From Pithys albifrons albifrons (taxonomy: Eukaryota; Chordata; Aves; Passeriformes; Thamnophilidae): 64,000 nucleotides of DNA. Shown here one piece after another: positions 24,166 through 36,000 of this stretch. The notes beneath the pieces are model-generated. The model was not told the origin of the DNA and searched no databases. It saw only the letters and a list, made by a program, of their open reading frames with translations. Made by a program: the position numbers and the translations under genes. The stretch covers positions 13,644,965-13,708,964 of the forward strand of contig NC_092459.1 of NCBI RefSeq assembly GCF_047495875.1, read 5' to 3'. Every line of letters begins with the position of its first letter. Position 1 is the stretch's first letter.

Positions 24166-27100
24166 TTTTTGCTTTGGAGGCTTGCTTAATTTCCATTTTT
24201 TTCCTTAACTTTTCTAGCCTTACTTTGTTAATTGCAAACCTGATGTTTTTATTTCTTTCTGGCTAGTGAGTTGTGAATCAAAAAGTTGTGGTGTGGAATT
24301 TAAGGAAGGTAAAGAAGGTATTGAGGGATTTAACAGAAAAATAAGTATTAAAAAAGGTGTAAACACCCAGGATGCTGATAAATAAGAGGCAGTAATAAGA
24401 AAAGAAATGCAGGGAAGAAACTGAGATCTGTTGTGCCTGTGAAGGAAAATGCTTTCCAAAAGTACAATGTTGTTCTATCTGAAATATCTAGTAAGAAGTT
24501 AGTTCTGTCAAAAAAAAGGACTGGACTGGACTCCTTAGGAAAGCTGGGTAAGGATACTTCTACATTGGCATTAAATAGCTACTAGATGCTTTTTCTCTCT
24601 GCAGTGAGTTCTTCCATAACTGGGAACCAAACTGTATATCTCATGTTTGTGTCCCTGCTCTTTGTGTTTTGGCACTTGATGTAGTTTGGGTTTTGCCCCA
24701 TCAGTTTCAGATCAGGGTTATAAATGGACCACATAATGTTTTTACCCAATCTTCATTATATATTAGAGGAGAAAGTTGTCAATCCATTTATTGCTCATCC
24801 ATTTTATCTCCCAATATCTAATAAAGGTACAGACAGTTTAGGAAATAATAGCAGAACTATTCTCTGGTCAATACCTGCAGACCATTAGCTCAATCTGCTC
24901 CAGGTCCCTCTCATCACAGTGGGGCAATTGTCCTTCCTTGTGTCCCCTGGTCCTTCTAGTTCCTGGACACACACGTGGCAGCATAGAAGTAAGTTTTGCA
25001 GTTTCCTGTGCTGTAGGATTTTGCATCTTCTCCAAGCTCTCTAAGAACACATAGATAAATGAAAAAGAAAATAGTCAGGCTTTGCATCTGTCTGCATTTA
25101 CTGCTTGTTAAAACACCAGCATTTCTGGACCTCAGATGCCCAGACTGGAAATCTAAATAAGTTGGTAAAAATAAACAGGGCAGACAGAACTCAGTGCATT
25201 AGGTCTAATCCCAACGATAGTGTGGCCTGGCCTCATTTCACACTGGGAATTGGCAGAGGTAGCAGATAAGGAGAGACTGGTGACAGATGCCAGTTGGCAC
25301 CAGATGAGGAAGCCTGGGTTTATAGCCCACACTGTGAGTTAATAGTGGCTACAAAAGAGGACACACAGACCAAATTGTATGCACTGGTGAAAAAGCTTCT
25401 TAAAAGTCAGTCCCGACAAATGAAAGCTGGGGTTCTGTGTGCTCCAGTGTAATGATTGTGCTGAACAGAATACATGTGCTGCTGAGGAGGCAATAGCCAA
25501 AAACCTTTTTCAAGGTTCCTTTAAACTTCCCCTTCTTAAAAGAAAATCACAGAAAATGGAGCAGAAAAAAAATGTTCTGAATGACTGTGACTTACAAGTG
25601 CAGTTTTCAGTCCATTATAGCAATGAGCAGCAACTGAACAGAAACTGTGTTGGGATACATCAGCTACAAACTGCCTTTTAAATTGCTTAACCTCTATGTG
25701 CATAACTTCATATTTGCTCTGAGAAGTGGCACACTTACAAATAGCTGACTAGGAGAAATTAAATGTCAACATACATCTGTTCTGTGTTTTCCAGAGTAAA
25801 CAGGGAAAATTTCGAAGTATTCCTGGAGGTGCCCTGTGGGGCACATTGACTCACTACCACTGCTGTGTGGCTGTGCCTCTCACCCACCTCACTGTGCAAT
25901 GTGGGCAGAAGTCTGGTATGAAGTTTACTGGGAAATAAATGCTTGGAAGTGAGATGTGGGACACAGGATGTGGAACTAATTGCAACAAGCTATTACTAAC
26001 TGCTGCACAATGGAGGAATTTTCATATATATATAAAAGCATACATATATTTGTACATGATTTAGGATGAGATATTGAGCAAATGGTTTAACCTTCTTAAG
26101 GTAGTTCAAAATGAGGATAATTATACTTACTCTATTGAATAAATTAATTAGAGATCTAAACACAGAAGCACAGTATGTTCCTAATGTGATTATCCTCAGC
26201 TCAAGGAAGAAAGTATATCAGAGAGATAGCAGGGAAGGCAAACAAAAGGAATGTCAGCCCTCGGCCTGGTGCCAAAGAAACGTCTCTGTGGTATTTAGAT
26301 AAGAACTGCCATGAGGAGTGCATCAGGCACCTTCACAGCTCTCTTTCTCCTTCATCCTTCCTCCTTCATCGGCATGGACTTGTGCACCAGAGGTTGTTCA
26401 GGTATCAGTAAACTAAATAGAAATGGCACCTTCTTCATCTGACCGCTTACTAACTCCAGGGTAGGTCAAACATTGTTTCATCTTCTGATCTTCAATGGAC
26501 AGCACATGCTCCTGTGGAAACAGTCTGTCACTGACATCAGATGTAAGAGGAGAGGGGGATATTTGATATATTTGATACCAGTGGTAAGTCCAAGGATGGT
26601 GTGGGAAGAAAGCTGAAGTTCATGGTTTGGTTTTTAAATAGCCTTGAAAGAACAACACAATACTGATACAGTAAGGAGTCTGTGCTAAATGAATATGTTG
26701 CTGTGTAACTACTGTCTACACTTGACACTGATCAGGCATTCAACAGGGACAATCAGTGCCCTTCAGATACTGAACATTGAATACAGCCAGGGACACCTCA
26801 CAGCAGGGCTCAAATAGAAAAGCAGGGCTCAAAAGAAAGACATGCCTTTTTGCAACACAATATCCTCCATGTTACTCTTGGTTTCATTGCTCCAGATTGA
26901 AAGAGGTTTAATCAAAGACTCTATCATTTCTCCATATAGTATGCAGCATGCTAACTTCACAAGCTCAGAAAATGAGAGTAGCTCCTGGTTTGGCTCTGAC
27001 AGGCCTAATCTTCTAATTTCTTTTATGACATTAATTTAGATATGAAATACTGAAGGAAGAGGTTGGAAAGCATTGCAGTACAAATATGCTGGTAGCCCCC

Positions 27101-29815
27101 GTCAGTAGAGGTGATTGCAGTAAGTACCTGGCTTTTTATTAGCATGGCAGAATTTCAGCTCTCCTCACAGTTTTAAAGAAATAAGTAATTTCAGGATTTC
27201 TGTATCATATAACTAGATGCAGAATGAAGTTTTTACTCAATAAAAATTTATCTGCTGCAATTCATATTATCAGCTGGCAAAGTTCTGACAGTAATACAGG
27301 GCTTGACTCAAGTAAATTGGGCTCCACCTCACCAACTTCCAATTGCTTATGGTATTTCTTTGACAGCCTTTGCAGTTGTCTCCAGAAAGGAAACAAACCA
27401 AATGAGAGGAGATTGTCTTCATTTCTGATCACTTCTCAAAAGAACACCTTGAAGTCAGTTCCCCAATGATTCATGCTTTTTGTCAGAATACACAGAAAAG
27501 GGTCCTAACATTAAACCATTGTCTGAATCTTTTTTTGTTGTTGTTGTTCCAGGGTAGTAGTCATCCTGCAATGAGTTGTAAGAAATAAATATAGTATTCT
27601 GAGCAGATTTTTGTGAGTGGTGATAAATATCCTCAGTCTGCTGAATGTAAGACTGACCTATTTTCCTTTCTGCTTTCTTAAAATTCCATTAGGTTTTTTT
27701 TTTCAACAAGGTGGGCAGGAGACTTGTTTTCAGATATTTCTTGGTAGGTGAAATTCTTTGCTTTTTATTTTATCTTTTAATAAAAGCATGCAATCATCCC
27801 TCTACAATGCACTGCCAGTCAGGTTTGTTTGGTTAATTAAGTCACTGTGGTGAACTCATTAGAACTATAACAGTTTATATCAATTATCCATGACCATCCC
27901 ACCATTAGCAATAAAATGTTAGTAACTTGTGTTGGAGTCTGGATGTTACCTTTGTGCTAGAGGGAAGGAATCATAACCTGACCTTGCAATTGAAAATGTT
28001 GGCTCCCTTATACGGCTCAGAGTCGGTCTCCTCTCAGTGTCCAGATATGTATGTCCTTGCTTAACTTTAACAGTAAACTGATCAAAACCAAACTAAGATA
28101 TGGGAAACTGTTTAACAAAAAACTTCATAAGGTGGTGAACAACAGAATGTTGATGTATCACAAATAGTGCACCCACATGATTGCTGAACTAGGCAAGATT
28201 TGAAGAGAATATGGATATCCGTGCAAATCACAACATTTGCTAAACACTGTTCCAAGCTTGCTTGTGGTTATGTGGCTTTTTCAGGATTGTAGGTAAGTTT
28301 GAAATGAGCAAAGAAAGAATTAAAAAGGTTCACATGAAATATCTTGGTTGGCATGTCATTAATGAGAATTATTAATTAAGCAAGAATGATACAGGTCACG
28401 TGTTCTTAAGAGCTCAAGGAAACAAAACTTAAGCATTGAAACTAAAAGTTCCATTCACCTGTGGGAGAGGTGTCCAAAACCAGAAAAAAATCCAGAATTT
28501 ACTATCTTCTGTAGTGGTCACATCTAGTTCTCTGCCCCCTGCAGTCGTAGCACAGGGGATTCTCTTACCAAGCTGGAGCTGTTGTTTGGTAGCAAGAGGG
28601 CCTTGGGGATCAGAAAGAGAATATTCAGCTTTTGGGTGGACTTTGCATATATTTAAGATCCTGAATAAAGTTAAGACAAATAACAATCTGTATAGGCAGC
28701 CATTGTCATAAATAAATCAGTTCTAACAAGTTAGTTATGTGACACACAATGTTTCAGACAGCTTTTTGTGTTTTTTGTTTTACCACAAACTTTTTGTTCT
28801 TGATATAAGGATTTCCACTGCTACAAAATTTAATTGATATAAGGCAGAGCCTCTTTGAATTACAAGGGTGTGAGTACCAAGTATAACAAAATATTTCCTG
28901 ACTGTTCTGTAAAAGCATGAAACAGATTTATAGCTGTCCAAATTGTAAAATAAGCTGCTGGTTTTGTCTCTGTGATGGTCTATATTCTAATATTCTACTT
29001 TTCATTCTTCAGTTAAAGAGTATAATTATTCAAATTAAAACTCAAGTTGTTGGAAATGACAAACACATGTAATTTTGTGGCCTTGTTCTATGTTGCAACC
29101 ACTTCTGTGTCAACAGCTACCTATTCTTGTGAAGTGCTGTAGAGGAAAAGATGCTACATAGTTGGAAATAAGTATTTTTTAAAAAAATTAAAGAAAAAAT
29201 AAATAGTTGAATGACCAGACATGATTGCAGAAGTATTTTGAAGGGTATATTACATTTAGCAGAGTCTCTGAGGCAAACTCCATCCGTTTCAGTGGAGCTG
29301 CACAAGGGATGACTGTGAGTGGCAGCCTCTAGGCAGGACTGTCTGCCTTAATAGAAGGCCGGGAGAAACACTCCTCTGCATCACATGCAAGGACACTGGT
29401 GTTAGATACATTCTGACGATAACCAAGAAGCAGTTTTAACACTGAGAACATTTAAAGGTTGCAGTTTCTCATTTATTTCTGTCAATTCTAACATCAAGAC
29501 AATATTTGTGGTCTAGTTTAGACAACAGCTATTGCTGGGCAACCCTGTGGTGCTTTATGCAGGAGTTGATACTGCAATGACATGATTCTCTCCAGCCTTC
29601 TTGTGAACAAAGAATATATACATCTATAAATGACAGATATTGGAAGTGAACAGGAAGAATGGAGCCAGCTCTACCTACACATCCAGAGCTTAGGGAAATA
29701 CTTTTTTGTCTTCTCCCTGCAAAAGGGAAGCCCAGTTTGAAAGATCTTCAGGTTCAATGCATTCTACATCAGGCACTGCCAATCATTGACCTTATCACTT
29801 AATCAATACTCACTT
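24166..29815. other. Intergenic DNA, no gene recognised
   Basis: AT-rich sequence without recognised genes or interspersed repeats. It includes a short (TTG)n tract near 27532-27548 and a local direct repeat AGCAGGGCTCAAA at about 26802 and 26821. All frames are under 100 codons. Confidence 0.55.
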
Positions 29816-30052
29816 AGGAGAGGTTAAAGCTGAATATTAGCAAAAGGTTCTTCATCCAGAGGGTGGTAGGCCACTGGAACAGGCTTCCAAGGCAAGTGCT
29901 TACAGCACTGAGCTTGACAGAGTTCAAGAAGCATTTGGATAATGCTCTCAGGCCCATGGTGTGATTCCTTGTCTTGTCCTGTGCAGGGCCAGGAGTTGGA
30001 TTCCTGATCCTTGTAAGTCTCTTCCAATTCAGGATTTTTAAAATATTCTACG
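29816..30052 (+). mobile_element. CR1 LINE, 3' end, sense orientation
   Basis: A clear match to the CR1 3'UTR type containing CAGAGGGTGGTAGGCCACTG (29857-29876), CACTGAGCTTGACAGAGTTC (29908-29927), AAGAAGCATTTGGATAATGC (29928-29947), CTGTGCAGGGCCAGGAGTTG (29979-29998) and a decayed tail ending near ATATTCTA (30043-30050). The tail octamers are mutated, so this copy is fairly old. It is 5' truncated. The minus-strand 90-codon frame across it is incidental. Confidence 0.9.
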
Positions 30053-30955
30053 AACATATTTTTAACAAGGAACGTACATTCAACGTTTCTCTCCAAACCT
30101 CAGTTTAAAGCTTTTACAGGCATAAAATACTAAATTGCCTGAATTTGAATAGAAGTAGGGTAGAGAAAACATTAATCCTTATTACTCACTTTTATGATTT
30201 AACGCCACTTCAGAATTTAAATTATTTAAGCATCTATACAATAATTTTTCAATCAGTCACCCTGAAGACTGCATAAAATAGCTGCTCATAAGCTTTAGAG
30301 AGATGACAAAGATTTTGTTCACATAGTGCAATGAACTTTTGCAAGAAGCATCCCAGCCCCTCTCTGACTAACCCAGAGAGCAGGATTAATATGCCACTTT
30401 TGGGTTATGACTGGCAAATTGCAGACACATTTCAGATCTCTATCCAGATCTGCTCCTCACTAGTCATTGAACAGACTGAGAAATGGATTGCACTTGGGAG
30501 TTGGTACATGGCTGAAGGGAACTGGTGAAGCCTGGCAACAGCTGGGAGCATGGGTTTGTTCAGCAACATGAACATGTAGTGAGCTCCTTTTGAGCTGGCT
30601 TTAATATCCCTGAAAAAGGCTGATGGAATGGAAATTGAGAATGCAAACTTAACATTTACAGCAAAAGATCTGTATCACTTCCTGGACAGAGTGCAAAGAA
30701 GAATTCCACATTTTAATATTGACAAATAATGTAAGAGAATGAAAGGGCATATTAGTACAGAAGGGAATAGCAGCCTTGGAAACACTGACCTTGAAAGTAC
30801 CTGCAAAGCAGCAGTTAGAGTGAATAACAATTAGAGTGAATAACATCCTCTTCTGTAGAAATGCTGTGACTCAAAATGTACACATACCAAGTATATCAAT
30901 GATGCATGAACTGGCATTATGATTGCCAGACCATGACTGGAATATTGGGATAAAT
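30053..30955. other. Intergenic DNA with a 16-bp tandem duplication
   Basis: No gene recognised. TTAGAGTGAATAACAA at 30815-30830 is repeated directly (last base different) at 30831-30846. This is a short local duplication about 110 bp before SINE copy B. Confidence 0.6.
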
Positions 30956-30969
30956 ACTTCTTCCTATCA
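30956..30969. repeat. Left target-site duplication of 5S-SINE copy B
   Basis: ACTTCTTCCTATCA, 14 bp, is perfectly repeated at 31280-31293 on the other side of the SINE. A perfect duplication indicates a comparatively recent insertion by target-primed reverse transcription. Confidence 0.95.
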
Positions 30970-31279
30970 AGGCAGTTAAATGCCTCCCTGACATCCGATC
31001 CCGTCAGATCTCGGAAGCTAAGCAGGGTCAGCCCTGGATTAGTACTTGGATGGGAGACCTCCTGGGAAATGCCGGGTGCTGTAGGTTCTAGTCCTGAGGA
31101 CTTCACTGGCACCATCCAAGCTCGCTCGGCCGTGGCAGATGAACCTCAGGACTTAAACGGTGGGGCCAGTTCTGCGCACGCTGAGCCTCACCTAAAATCC
31201 ACTGCGCAGGCTGGAAGGGCACACCCACGTGGGGACAGCCCTTCCCAAATCTTCGTTCGGGAAGCCGAGCCACACACAC
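30970..31279 (+). mobile_element. 5S rRNA-derived SINE, copy B (full length, young)
   Basis: A 310-bp element between perfect 14-bp duplications. The head (to about 31086) is 5S rRNA-like and keeps the internal promoter blocks AGCTAAGCAGGGTC (31016-31029, identical to the 5S A-box region) and TGGATGGGAGACC (31047-31059). The body (about 31087-31270) is shared with copy A and is not 5S. Near the 3' end CTTCCC and GGGAAG can pair as a stem around a 12-base loop, as expected for a LINE-recognised 3' hairpin. The element ends in (AC)n. It retains CpGs that copy A has lost. It is not a functional 5S gene: the head is altered at its 5' end and lacks a T-run terminator. An 84-codon frame at 31069-31323 is part of the repeat. 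Confidence 0.95.
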
Positions 31280-31293
31280 ACTTCTTCCTATCA
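31280..31293. repeat. Right target-site duplication of 5S-SINE copy B
   Basis: An exact 14-bp copy of 30956-30969, directly after the (AC)n tail. The leading A may belong to either the tail or the duplication. Confidence 0.93.
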
Positions 31294-32894
31294 CACTCCA
31301 AGTATCTCACTTTATGTGTCTAAGACATGAAAAGCACAGATCAGTTGCAGTGCTTGCAAATATTTGCCTGAACTATCCTTGTACCTCAGGTTCTCCATCA
31401 GTCAAAGACTGGTAAGCCAGGTGTCTACATCAAGAATTATTTTCTTTATATACTGAACATGAAAGAACTGTGGGAATACAAATGCTGACTATACAAGTTG
31501 ATATGGTGCATTATGTTTTTCCCTTCAAATACACAGTAGGTGTCCTCTCTACTCACTATATTTTTATTTTTGCCTTTGAACTCATGTTCATTTTCACAAA
31601 AATGATTTGTTATTCAAGTATATTATCCATGGATGATGTGCAGATCCCTTTGGTAATGACCTCAACCAAGCAAACTAGTATCTGAAAGGTAGTTACATAG
31701 CCATGTTAATCATTTACATGCCATTGTTTTTATTGAGAATAACCAAATTGATTAATCTTTGCAGCACACAACAGCAAAGTGCATACAATACACAAAAAGA
31801 ACCACTATAAAATATTCATTTTAAGCTCTCAGTAACAAAAATGCATAAAGAATGCTGATGGAGATTTGCAGTGCTGTGATTCAAAAGCAGAATTTTATGT
31901 CATATTAGAAAACCTACCAAAATACTTGATGCCAAATTTTATCTTGTAGATTGATTTTTTAGGAACAAAGCCAGTGGCCATGGAACATAATAAAATCAAA
32001 CAGTTAATGCATATTATAGTTCTCATAATGGATGATTACTCTGCTGATACAACATAAAGCCTATGTCATGTATGTGAGTTGTGTGCACAGGATAGGAATT
32101 TGTGTTTGTTACTGCCTTCTACCCATGAGATTTCACTGCTGAGACTGTTGGCATTACTGGTGCAAGGAGCCATGACTCTTATGGAATCCACCTCCTTCTA
32201 TCAGCTCTCTGCCCTTGATCCTTCTTGGTTGAGCATATCACATCCACATTGCCATTATGTACCAGCAGGTGACTTCAAGGCATTTTATTCATCAGACTCT
32301 TTCCAAACATCTAATGTCTTTTTCAAATCTCTGGCTGTAGTGGCCTCAAGATGATAGTCACTTTAGTCCAAAAAAATTTTTTCTCATGGAACGTGCAGGA
32401 AAAACTATACTAAAATACTAATGTAACTTATGTAACTCATCAGTATTAGGGAACTTCTCTGCATCACCAGAAGATAAAGCTAAATTTTGGCAATTAACTG
32501 GGAAAAGTTAATGTGAACAGTTGAATGGTCAGTATTAAATAGCATTTACCTTCTGTATTTATTATTATATTGCTATTCTCCAGGCATCTGTGATGATTCA
32601 AGTATATGATACCTAAACAAGCAGCTATGTTCTGTAATTGTACCAGAAATAAGAGCTTGTGTTAATAGATATTCTAGAAGAGTTTTCACACAAACAAGAG
32701 ATTTTCTTATTTAGACAAAGAGAGAAGTTTTATTTATGTAGATAAGTAGTTGCATTGCTTTTGGAAAGTTTATTTATCTGCATTTAACTAACCCCTAATC
32801 CTGAAGCCACAGGATGCTGTGAGTGAATGAAGTTGCTGCTGACAAAGGTGCAGCACAGCAGTACAGTATTGATAACAAAGGTACAATATTAATT
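31294..32894. other. Intergenic DNA, no gene recognised
   Basis: AT-rich. The longest frame (32079-32354, 91 codons) has no family resemblance. Nothing else was recognised. Confidence 0.55.
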
Positions 32895-33042
32895 GTGTTT
32901 ATGTAGCTTCCCTTGTCTAAGTACCTCCAAGCACTTTACAAATGTTAACTAACAAGAAGCCTGCCCGTGCTCTTTTTGAAGTCAATGGCAGCTTTCCAGT
33001 TGTTCGTCAAAGAGAGCAGGAACAGGCTCCAAGACTCATAAT
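32895..33042 (+). mobile_element. Possible ancient amniote retroposon relic
   Basis: CCAAGCACTTTACAAATGTT (32927-32946) resembles the conserved CAAAGCGCTTTACAAA-type block of old amniote interspersed repeats. About 35 bp on, TTTTTGAAGTCAATGGCAGC (32976-32995) followed by AGAGCAGGAACAGGCTCC (33014-33031) resembles the AGTCAATGG...GGGAGCAGGATCAGGCCC block found in the same kind of element. Two blocks in the known order support the call, but identity is low and the family (L3/CR1 3' end or a MIR/Deu-type SINE) cannot be assigned by eye. Confidence 0.35.
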
Positions 33043-36000
33043 AATGTAAAAGTAGGTTAAGAATCTCTGTGTTCACTGGAGAAGGGAGGGATAGTGGAGC
33101 TAAGGAACAGAACCCAAAGGGCTTTTCTCTGACTGTAGGGCTGCCTTTCTCTGGAAGAAACAGTAACATAATTTATTGGTGAGACCACAAAATGAACCTG
33201 CTCACAAAGGCTAAAACTATTGTTGCCTCAGAATAAGACTTTTTTCTTATTTCAATAACAACAATTGGAGGCAAAGCTGGGCCTTTCTCTCTGAGATGTT
33301 CTTTTCTGAAATATAGGACATTTCTAGAAGTCTACATTTGCCTCTACATTTTCTGTCCCCATTACTGACCTGTTTGCACATCAATGCTCTTGATCTGTTG
33401 AGCCACAGTAAGTAATCTTACAAAGAATGGAGTCAGTAATTGCACTTATACTCTTAAGCACTTCCTGGTAGCTGTACTCAGCCCTGATTCCCATTTCAAC
33501 CAAGTGCTCCAGCATCTCTTCTTCATCCAAATTCTCCCAGGAAGCCAGTGGTGCCTCTTTTGTATCATGTACAGAGGTCCTCATGGAGGCACGAGGGTCA
33601 TGACTGCCAGAAGCTCCCTTTGGCAGAGATAAATAGCATTTAGTGAAATGGCACAATTTCAACAGTAACTGGAATGCAGTCATACAGAGTATATTATCAG
33701 AGACAATAAATGAAAGGGGGGTATTTAACAGACTGATATAATGCTGTTTAAAAAAACAAACACAACAAAGCCCCTACAATGTATGCAAAGAGAAGTAACC
33801 AGAAAAAGGCCTGTAGTAATTTTCCTCTGGTCTGCCTATATCTTAGAAATGGGATTAATTCTTTGTGAATGATGCTTCTGGGGAGTCTGTGGCCTGTTTC
33901 CAGGCAGCTATCCATCAAACACCCACGTGACATGGAAAATGTGTGTGAAGGCACTGGAAGTTCCTGTGATGTCACGTGTGCTACATTATCTATGTGGCTC
34001 AATGGGGAGAACTGCTGTAGCAGGTACCACCATAGATTAGATATACCAATACAGATAAGATTATCTGGACCTTACAGAAGACATCTTCATAGAAATTGGC
34101 TGTGCTCAGTAGTGTGCAGAGGGAAGCAAGGCTTGTAAGTATTAAGCATCATGTTATGATTCATCCATGCAAGGGGATTTAAATGGGCATTTTTTGTGTG
34201 TACAGACAGGACCATTTTCCTGCCTTACCAGTCATATAATTTCTTTTTCTTTTAATATATTCTAAATGGCATCAGCTTTAGAGGTGTAAAAGTTACTTAT
34301 CTCTGCAATATGACCCCCTCAATTTCTGGCCACAGTTGCTGTCTGCCTCCCAGTTTGCAGTCTGCTCACCGTCCATCTTCATTGACTTTTCCCCCACACC
34401 ACTGTAAGATTAGAACACTATGGGAAATTAAACACAGTGCATATAAATCATGTTTATTGTTGCTTCAGATACGGAAAGATAAGAAGAATCAATAAAAAAG
34501 GAATGATGACTCACAGCTTTATTAGTATCCTCAGTTTTTCATGATCTGAGTCTTCATAAAAAATTGGTTTAATTGGGCCACTGAGATCTTGATGAATTCA
34601 TGTAATCCTGGCTATTTATCTTCTGAAACCTCTGTTTCTGCTTTTCCATAGCACTTGAAATCATGAGGGAAAGAACTTTACTCTCTCAGAGAACCTGACA
34701 AATTTCTGAAGGTTAGAGAGACTTGTGAAGGCAGAATTCATCTTAGCCACAGTACCTGAAGCAGAGAGTTGGTGCCCAGGCCTCCAAGCAGCCTCAGCTG
34801 GGGAGGAAGTGAACTGTCGAAGCAATAAACAGAACTGATAGTTGAGATGATTGAACTGTTGTCCTTCCATCTTCTTTCCTCACAAATCTTAAAACACCCC
34901 ATTGCCAATGGAACTGCAATTTATCTAATTATAGGATCAATTTATTAGGAGAACCTTATTTTGACCATTCCTCATGATTATTGGTCTTTTATCACAATCT
35001 TTGATAACTTTATTTCTATTAAAGATTCATTGCCATATTTAAACTTGTTGCTACTCTTTTTCAGGAAAATGGCATTCAAATGCAGTTTAACCTATGCATA
35101 TCTGACTGTGGACTCCATACATTCATCCCTAATAAAATCAGATGCAAATGTGTTTCCTTTTTCTTATAGGCAGCAAATGGGAGAATTTGTATCCTTGACT
35201 CCTTCATACGCTTCACTCTCATCCTTTTGAATTGTTCAGACTGTATCTGATTTTTATTTCTATCCCAGAAGTAATCCTTTGCTCTCTGTAGTGTTGTACA
35301 ATAGCAGGTGTTTCTCTCTAGAGCACATACTGACTGAAAGCAAAGGCCAATCGCTAAGAGATTGCTCCAAGAGACATAATTTCTCCTTCAACTTTTTAGA
35401 AGAACATCCCACAGATATTCAGCAGGCCCTTAGGTTATGGCTAAACCCTTTTCTCTTGAGCTAGCAACTGCCATGAACTATGGAAAAAAAATCTCACAAA
35501 ATAAGAGACTATTCCACTTGCATTCCCAGTGTCTAAGGAGCAGATATTTCTTCTCTTGGTCATTTAGACAAATGTGCCCACGGTTCTATATAACTTTATC
35601 AACATTCCCACCTGAGAATTGGGTCTGTCTTCCAACACTGCCAGTCATGAGCTCCCTGCCCTGGATTTCCCAGTTCAGTGATAGGCAAACTGCAGCAAAC
35701 CTCTCCTGTATCACCCTGGCAGGTTATTTACCATAACCAAAGCACAGGGCTAATAGCAACAACAGTGATGGATGTGAGTGCTTGGGTCATGCTGTCAGTA
35801 TGCCTTTCCATGGGGCTGGTCTATTCATTGCACTTCTCTAACAATTTCTGGGAAAATGCCTTTTGTCATCCCAGATTTCTGATTGTCTCTCTATTGTCTC
35901 ATTCATTGCATTTGCCCAGTGACCACTGGGCATTAAGGACTGATAATCAACAAGATAAAGATGCTCTAGATATACTCCTTCCAGAAGTGACTTCTTCTTC

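Noticed and set aside
29824..30096. 90-codon minus-strand frame
   Set aside because: It lies almost entirely in the antisense of a CR1 3'UTR.
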